DNA from: Verrucomicrobiales bacterium
GTDB taxonomy: Bacteria > Verrucomicrobiota > Verrucomicrobiia > Verrucomicrobiales > DEV007
Direction of reading: 5' to 3'
Assembly: GCA_012960505.1 (NCBI GenBank)
Contig: DUBC01000048.1
Location: 1 to 64,000 of the forward strand
Length of the DNA: 64,000 nt
In this document: positions 63,485 to 64,000 of the stretch, one piece after another
How positions within the stretch are numbered: the first letter of the stretch is position 1
How the letters are laid out: every line of letters begins with the position of its first letter
Position numbers and translations under genes: made by a program
Notes under the pieces: model-generated
Told to the model about the DNA's origin: nothing
What the model saw: the letters and a program-made list of their open reading frames with translations, nothing else
Database searches by the model: none

Positions 63485-64000
63485 TTATGAGAACAGCTGC
63501 ATGACAGGATCACCATGGTTTGCCACGGTGAATGGACGAGCATTTTTCGTAAATAGTCGCTGGTCTAGGGGTAATCCACATCCATAAGCAATCGTCGCAT
63601 TAAAATCAGCTATTGTGACAGGGTCGTCCACAGGCTCGGTACCTTTGTTATCAGTTTTACCATGTACGTATCCACCCTTAACGCCCCCACCAGCGAGAAG
63701 CGCTGAGAATGCTTTAGGATAATGATCCCGACCAGCGTTCTGATTTATTTTTGGAGTTCTTCCAAACTCAGTAGTGAGAACAACGAGTGTTTCCTCAAGC
63801 ATACCACTGGCATGGAGATCATCCAACAAAGCGCTCAGTGCCTGATCAAGTATAGCAGCATTTGATTGGACTCTCTGAAAATTATCCTGATGAGTATCCC
63901 AACCTCCAAGCTGGACTTCAACGGATCGCACCCCAGATTCGCTCAAGCGGCGAGCCAAAAGACATCCTTGTCCAAAAGCATGTTCACCATAACGTTCTCT
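63485..64000 (-). CDS. DUF1501 protein (partial, 5' end outside the window)
   Basis: The frame is open to the right edge, giving the last 171 residues of a longer protein. It reads ERYGEHAFGQGCLLARR from the edge, then VEVQLGGWDTHQDNF, VVLTTEFGRTPKINQNAGRD and FSALLAGGGVKGGYVHGKTD, which are hallmarks of the sulfatase-like DUF1501 family. Complete members have about 450-480 residues and a twin-arginine signal. It lies 23 bases upstream of the DUF1549/1553 gene in the same operon, as in many Planctomycetes. The true start lies beyond base 64000. Confidence 0.92.
   Translation of the reverse strand, partial: RERYGEHAFGQGCLLARRLSESGVRSVEVQLGGWDTHQDNFQRVQSNAAILDQALSALLDDLHASGMLEETLVVLTTEFGRTPKINQNAGRDHYPKAFSALLAGGGVKGGYVHGKTDNKGTEPVDDPVTIADFNATIAYGCGLPLDQRLFTKNARPFTVANHGDPVMQLFS

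Overview
The window is an AT-rich chromosomal segment that most likely comes from a member of Verrucomicrobiota, with Planctomycetota as the less likely alternative. The pointers are a DUF1549/DUF1553 protein beside a DUF1501 protein, a secreted DUF1080 protein, a DUF6807 (PmoA-like) relic, a DUF5069 protein, LL-diaminopimelate aminotransferase, an H1-like Lys/Ala/Pro repeat protein and a purple-acid-phosphatase-type enzyme with a C-terminal beta domain. This is a reading of protein families by eye; no search was run. I see no phage, integron, CRISPR array or complete insertion sequence. Most of the window is chromosomal housekeeping DNA.

Layout. 1-8 kb: end of a secreted protein, tsaD, an uncharacterised protein often labelled 3-methyladenine DNA glycosylase, an M42 peptidase, a CGWS glutaredoxin, a phosphatase plus TPR protein pair, and a coiled-coil protein with a Pro-Glu hexanucleotide repeat. 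8-15 kb: a complete RND efflux operon on the minus strand (tetR, outer-membrane factor, adaptor, permease) with a candidate operator upstream of tetR. 15-26 kb: DUF5069, an apparently exported PEP/pyruvate-binding protein, a NUDIX hydrolase, trpE, a WalJ-like beta-lactamase-fold hydrolase, an AsmA-like protein and an orphan hybrid histidine kinase. 26-31 kb: rpmI-rplT-pheS-pheT with two candidate RNA control elements, then a 6S RNA gene and terminator. 31-41 kb: GNAT, sulfite reductase, tRNA-Val(GAC), H1-like protein, plant/cyanobacterial-length IspH, L,D-transpeptidase, a second M42-like peptidase, an LpxL-like acyltransferase and FtsH. 41-51 kb: an ABCG-type transporter, a ParA-like ATPase with a small partner, a membrane-anchored coiled-coil protein, hisB-hisH, and dnaN and dnaA. 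51-64 kb: a sodium/solute symporter whose gene carries in-frame 17-bp repeats, Mn-type superoxide dismutase, DUF1080, the DUF6807 pseudogene, a second RND adaptor/permease pair, an IDFYRG-ending secreted protein, dapL, and the DUF1549/1553 and DUF1501 genes at the right edge.

How the genes work together. The two RND systems are paralogous; only the first carries its own outer-membrane factor and regulator, so the second may borrow one. rpmI, rplT, pheS and pheT form one translation operon without infC. The most interesting regulatory signals are a potential pseudoknot ending three bases before the rpmI start codon and a two-helix element just before rplT, together resembling in logic the L20 autoregulation known from E. 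coli. The repeat-bearing symporter gene, the exported PEP/pyruvate-binding protein and the ParA plus small-partner pair are the other places most likely to hold undescribed biology.
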